Source of the DNA: Brenneria corticis
Lineage (GTDB): Bacteria; Pseudomonadota; Gammaproteobacteria; Enterobacterales; Enterobacteriaceae
NCBI RefSeq assembly: GCF_003115855.1
Contig: NZ_KZ819077.1
Span: 170,796 to 234,795 of the forward strand
DNA length: 64,000 nucleotides
Direction of reading: 5' to 3'
Part shown: positions 61,852 to 64,000 of the stretch, piece by piece
Layout: each line of letters begins with the position of its first letter
Numbering within the stretch: position 1 is the stretch's first letter
Translations under genes and position numbers: made by a program
Notes under the pieces: generated by a model
The model's input: only the letters and a program-made list of their open reading frames with translations
Databases searched by the model: none
What the model was told of the DNA's origin: nothing

Positions 61852-63204
61852 ATGAAGACAACCCATGTCAAACCTGCATCGCCAGTGAAGTGGCTGGTCA
61901 ATATCATCGCCGGGACCGTACTGCTGGGCGCGCAGTTAGCGCAGACCGCCAGTGCGGCGGACGAGCAGTACTTCCCGTTACAGAGTTATCGCGTTGGTCC
62001 TTACGCCGCGGCGGGAAGCGGCTTTTTCGGCGGATTTATCGATTATCTGACGCTGATTAACACCCGGGACGGCGGCGTTAACGGCGTCAAGCTGAGCTGG
62101 GACGAGTGTGAAACACAATATGAGGTCGAGCGCGGCGTGGAGTGCTATAAGCGCCAGAAAAATCGCCCCGGCGTGGCCGCATGGAATCCCCTTTCCGTGG
62201 GGATCGCCTATGCGATGATCGACGATGTGACCCGGGACAAGACGCCGCTGATCACCATCGATCACGGTAGAACGGACTCCACGGACGGCCGGGTTTTCCC
62301 TTACGTCTTTCCGCTGTTGCTCAACCCCTACAGTGAAACCTCCGGTATTATCAGCTTTATCGGAGGCAAGGTAGGCGGCGAGGAAAAACTGCGGGGCAAA
62401 AAGATCGTCGTGCTGTATCACGGCTCGCCCTACGGCAAAGAAACCATCCCGATTTATCAGCTGCTGGCCGAAAAGTATGGCTTTGAACTGCAACAGATTG
62501 AAGTGCCGCACCCCGGCAACGAACAGCAGTCACAGTGGCTTACCATCCGCCGCGCCAAACCGGACTATGTGATTTTACGCGGATTCGGCGTGATGAATCC
62601 GGTGGCGTTGAAAACCGCGCAGAAAGTGGGATTCCCAGCCGACCATATCATCGGCAACGTCTGGTCGAACTCGGAGGAGGACGTGATCCCGGCGGGCAAT
62701 GCGGCGAAAGGGTATATCGCCCTGACCACCCAGGCGTCGGGCTCGTCCTATCCGGTGGTTAAAGAAATTGTCGATACCGTCTACGGCGCCAATAAAGGGA
62801 ATTTGCAGGACCGCAAGCGCATCGGCAGCGTCTATCACAATCTGGGCATCGTCAACGGTATTTTGAATGTGGAAGCGATTCGCATCGCCCAGGAGAAATA
62901 TGGTCATCGTACCTTAACTGGCGATGAAATCCGCTGGGGGCTTGAGCATCTGCGCCTTGACCCGGCGCGGGTGGAAGCGCTGGGGGCGAAAGGACTGTTT
63001 CACTCCATCAACGTCACCTGCGAGGATCATGAAGGCCAGGGCCGGGTGACGTTCCAGCAGTGGGACGGCGCGAGCTGGAAGGTGATCAGCGATTGGATCG
63101 CCCCGGACTGGGCGCTGCTGCGTCCGATTATCGAAAAGTCGGCCAGCGCCTACGCCAAGGAAAAGAATATTACGCCGCGTACCTGCGACGGTAACGAAGA
63201 CTGA
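61852..63204 (+). CDS. Liv-type periplasmic substrate-binding protein
   Basis: The 450-residue protein of the Leu/Ile/Val-binding fold (periplasmic binding protein type I) has the signal peptide LVNIIAGTVLLGAQLAQTASAA. Segments PLQSYRVGPYAAAGSGFFGGFIDYLTLIN, VKLSWDECETQYEVERGVECYKR and KKIVVLYHGSPYGKETIPIYQLLAEKYGFEL follow. The usual amino-acid contacts cannot be assigned. With its operon partners it probably captures a sulfone or sulfonate. It is the last gene of the operon and is followed by a strong terminator. Confidence 0.9.
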   Translation: MKTTHVKPASPVKWLVNIIAGTVLLGAQLAQTASAADEQYFPLQSYRVGPYAAAGSGFFGGFIDYLTLINTRDGGVNGVKLSWDECETQYEVERGVECYKRQKNRPGVAAWNPLSVGIAYAMIDDVTRDKTPLITIDHGRTDSTDGRVFPYVFPLLLNPYSETSGIISFIGGKVGGEEKLRGKKIVVLYHGSPYGKETIPIYQLLAEKYGFELQQIEVPHPGNEQQSQWLTIRRAKPDYVILRGFGVMNPVALKTAQKVGFPADHIIGNVWSNSEEDVIPAGNAAKGYIALTTQASGSSYPVVKEIVDTVYGANKGNLQDRKRIGSVYHNLGIVNGILNVEAIRIAQEKYGHRTLTGDEIRWGLEHLRLDPARVEALGAKGLFHSINVTCEDHEGQGRVTFQQWDGASWKVISDWIAPDWALLRPIIEKSASAYAKEKNITPRTCDGNED

Positions 63205-63248
63205 TCGCTTACGGTTATTCTCTTTATTCGGTCACGCCGTTTGATATA

Positions 63249-63281
63249 CAGGCCGGGCAAACTGCCCGGCCTGTGGTTTTT
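63249..63281 (+). terminator. Intrinsic terminator of the organosulfur operon
   Basis: CAGGCCGGGCA (63249-63259) pairs perfectly with TGCCCGGCCTG (63263-63273) around a three-base loop, and a T-run (63277-63281) follows. It lies 45 bases after the last gene. Confidence 0.88.
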
Positions 63282-63324
63282 GATAATGCCTGGTAAAAAC
63301 CCCCTCCCGGCCTCCCCCTTGGCA

Positions 63325-63713
63325 CTGTCTCTTAGTCACAAATTTACTGTTAACGGTATATGTGAGTTCAGCGCTATTTCGTGCGCTAGAAGGCCGTCAT
63401 TTCTCTGCTATGTCGCAGCACGCGCCCGACGCAGGGTGGTTCAAGCGCCACCACCCTCCGGACCCGGGCTGTGGCTGAAATCACGTCGCTGACGCGATGC
63501 CTTCGGCGGTCGCCCCCTTTCCCGAACCGCCAGTGACGCGTTCCCGACGCGGCACTGGCTTGCGCCGCTTCCCTGCGGCGCATTCGCGGGGTCGTCCACC
63601 TCAGCGTGATTTCTTACGCCGACGAAAAACAAAAAACAAAGAACCAAGAATGAACCCAAGACCAGAATACACATGGCCTCTAGAGGTTCCTTGGATTTGT
63701 GTATAAGAGACAG
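63325..63713. mobile_element. 389-bp non-autonomous IS50/IS4-type element with 9-bp target duplication
   Basis: The left end is CTGTCTCTTAGTCACAAAT. The right end, reverse complemented, is CTGTCTCTTATACACAAAT: 17 of 19 bases agree, and both resemble Tn5/IS50 ends. The 9-bp sequence CCCTTGGCA directly precedes the left end (63316-63324) and directly follows the right end (63714-63722), as expected for IS4-family insertion. The interior codes for no transposase. It holds the hairpin AGGGTGGT/ACCACCCT (about 63434-63458) and repeat DNA. Confidence 0.8.
63599..63640. repeat. Left copy of a 42-bp inverted repeat pair
   Basis: Starting CCTCAGCGTGATTTCTTACG, this stretch is the reverse complement of 63780-63821 apart from about four mismatches. 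It lies inside the IS50-type element, while its partner lies outside it. Confidence 0.75.
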
Positions 63714-63722
63714 CCCTTGGCA

Positions 63723-64000
63723 GGGGGAGGAGCTATAGCTTGCCGGCAAATTGTATTGTCCTGACTCAATTTGCTGATTTTTGTTTTTTGCTTTTGGTCG
63801 GCGTAAGAAATTATGCTGAGGAGATAGCAGGCTTAGGATGAGCCGCATGGATGCGGCGAAAGCTTGCGCCACGTCGGGAACGTGTCGCAAGCGGTCCGTT
63901 AAGCCTGATACCGACGAAGGCACCTGCGCAACAGGCATAATTTCAGCCGAAAGCCAGGGTTCTCAGGGCTGCGGCGACTGAGTAACCGTGTTGCCAGTCA
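63723..64000. repeat. Repetitive non-coding DNA at the right edge
   Basis: This stretch contains the second copy of the inverted repeat (63780-63821), the hairpin GCCGCAT-gg-ATGCGGC (about 63842-63857) and no supported gene. A leftward frame through 63441-63938 is open but has no ribosome binding site or domain. It reads like the short spurious proteins often annotated over repeats in soft-rot bacteria. Confidence 0.5.

Noticed and set aside
63698..63713. Tn5 mosaic-end-like TGTGTATAAGAGACAG as a sequencing-library adapter
   Set aside because: Two of the 19 end positions differ from the adapter, the left end differs from it further, and genome-like DNA with a 9-bp target duplication flanks both sides. 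A natural IS50-type element explains this better, although read-level inspection would settle it.
63441..63938. Minus-strand 165-codon frame at the right edge
   Set aside because: It crosses the end of the mobile element and its target duplication, so it cannot be an ancestral gene. It matches the style of spurious proteins annotated over repeats.

Overview
The window looks like chromosomal DNA of a gammaproteobacterium of the order Enterobacterales. A member of the Pectobacteriaceae (Brenneria / Pectobacterium / Dickeya type) is my best guess. The reasons are the close similarity of OtsBA, TreF, NarQP, NapFDAGHBC, Ccm and NrfA to their E. coli counterparts, the tight ATGA-coupled operons, and the palindromic repeats. 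The family assignment is inference. Most genes are GC-rich, with AT-rich islands at 1-500, 5.3-6.3 kb, 41.0-42.6 kb and just before 55.8 kb that look foreign or regulatory.

Layout. 1-0.9 kb: the first codons of a leftward gene and an AT-rich stretch. 0.9-5.2 kb: trehalose synthesis (otsB-otsA) followed by cytoplasmic trehalase (treF). 5.3-6.3 kb: a decayed contact-dependent-inhibition toxin/immunity module and a small lipoprotein gene. 6.4-11.4 kb: a tripartite tricarboxylate transporter (tctA, B, C), an RraA-like aldolase and a GntR regulator. tctC carries a 225-bp in-frame insertion in its signal peptide. 11.6-16.4 kb: a tripartite drug-efflux operon led by its own TetR regulator. 16.8-24.9 kb: a peptide ABC importer with a built-in S9 peptidase. 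24.9-28 kb: an FAD oxidoreductase, an orphan ABC binding protein and ogt. 28.2-32 kb: a GPH sugar transporter and a GH3 glycosidase.

32.1-54.6 kb is a nitrate-ammonification block. It holds narQ-narP, the divergent napFDAGHBC operon, a complete ccmABCDEFGHI cytochrome c maturation operon facing it, and nrfA with nrfEFG. Together these would reduce nitrate to nitrite (Nap) and nitrite to ammonium (NrfA) in the periplasm, with Ccm and NrfEFG attaching the haems and NarQP sensing the substrate. nrfBCD are missing between nrfA and nrfE. A foreign cassette sits between nap and ccm: a VgrG-like tail remnant, an HExxH protein, a T6SS-immunity-like lipoprotein and ccdAB.

54.6-55.5 kb is a deletion scar joining fragments of a LysR regulator and an MFS transporter. 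55.6-63.3 kb is an organosulfur operon: an SfnG monooxygenase, a complete Liv-type ABC importer and an SfnB-like dehydrogenase, behind a sigma-54-type promoter and ending in a clear terminator. The last 0.7 kb is repetitive DNA, including a 389-bp non-autonomous IS50/IS4-type element with 9-bp target duplications. The most noteworthy items are the small mobile elements (in tctC, upstream of nrfA, and at the right end), the effector/immunity cassette, the CDI relic and the organosulfur cluster. I found no CRISPR array, rRNA or tRNA.
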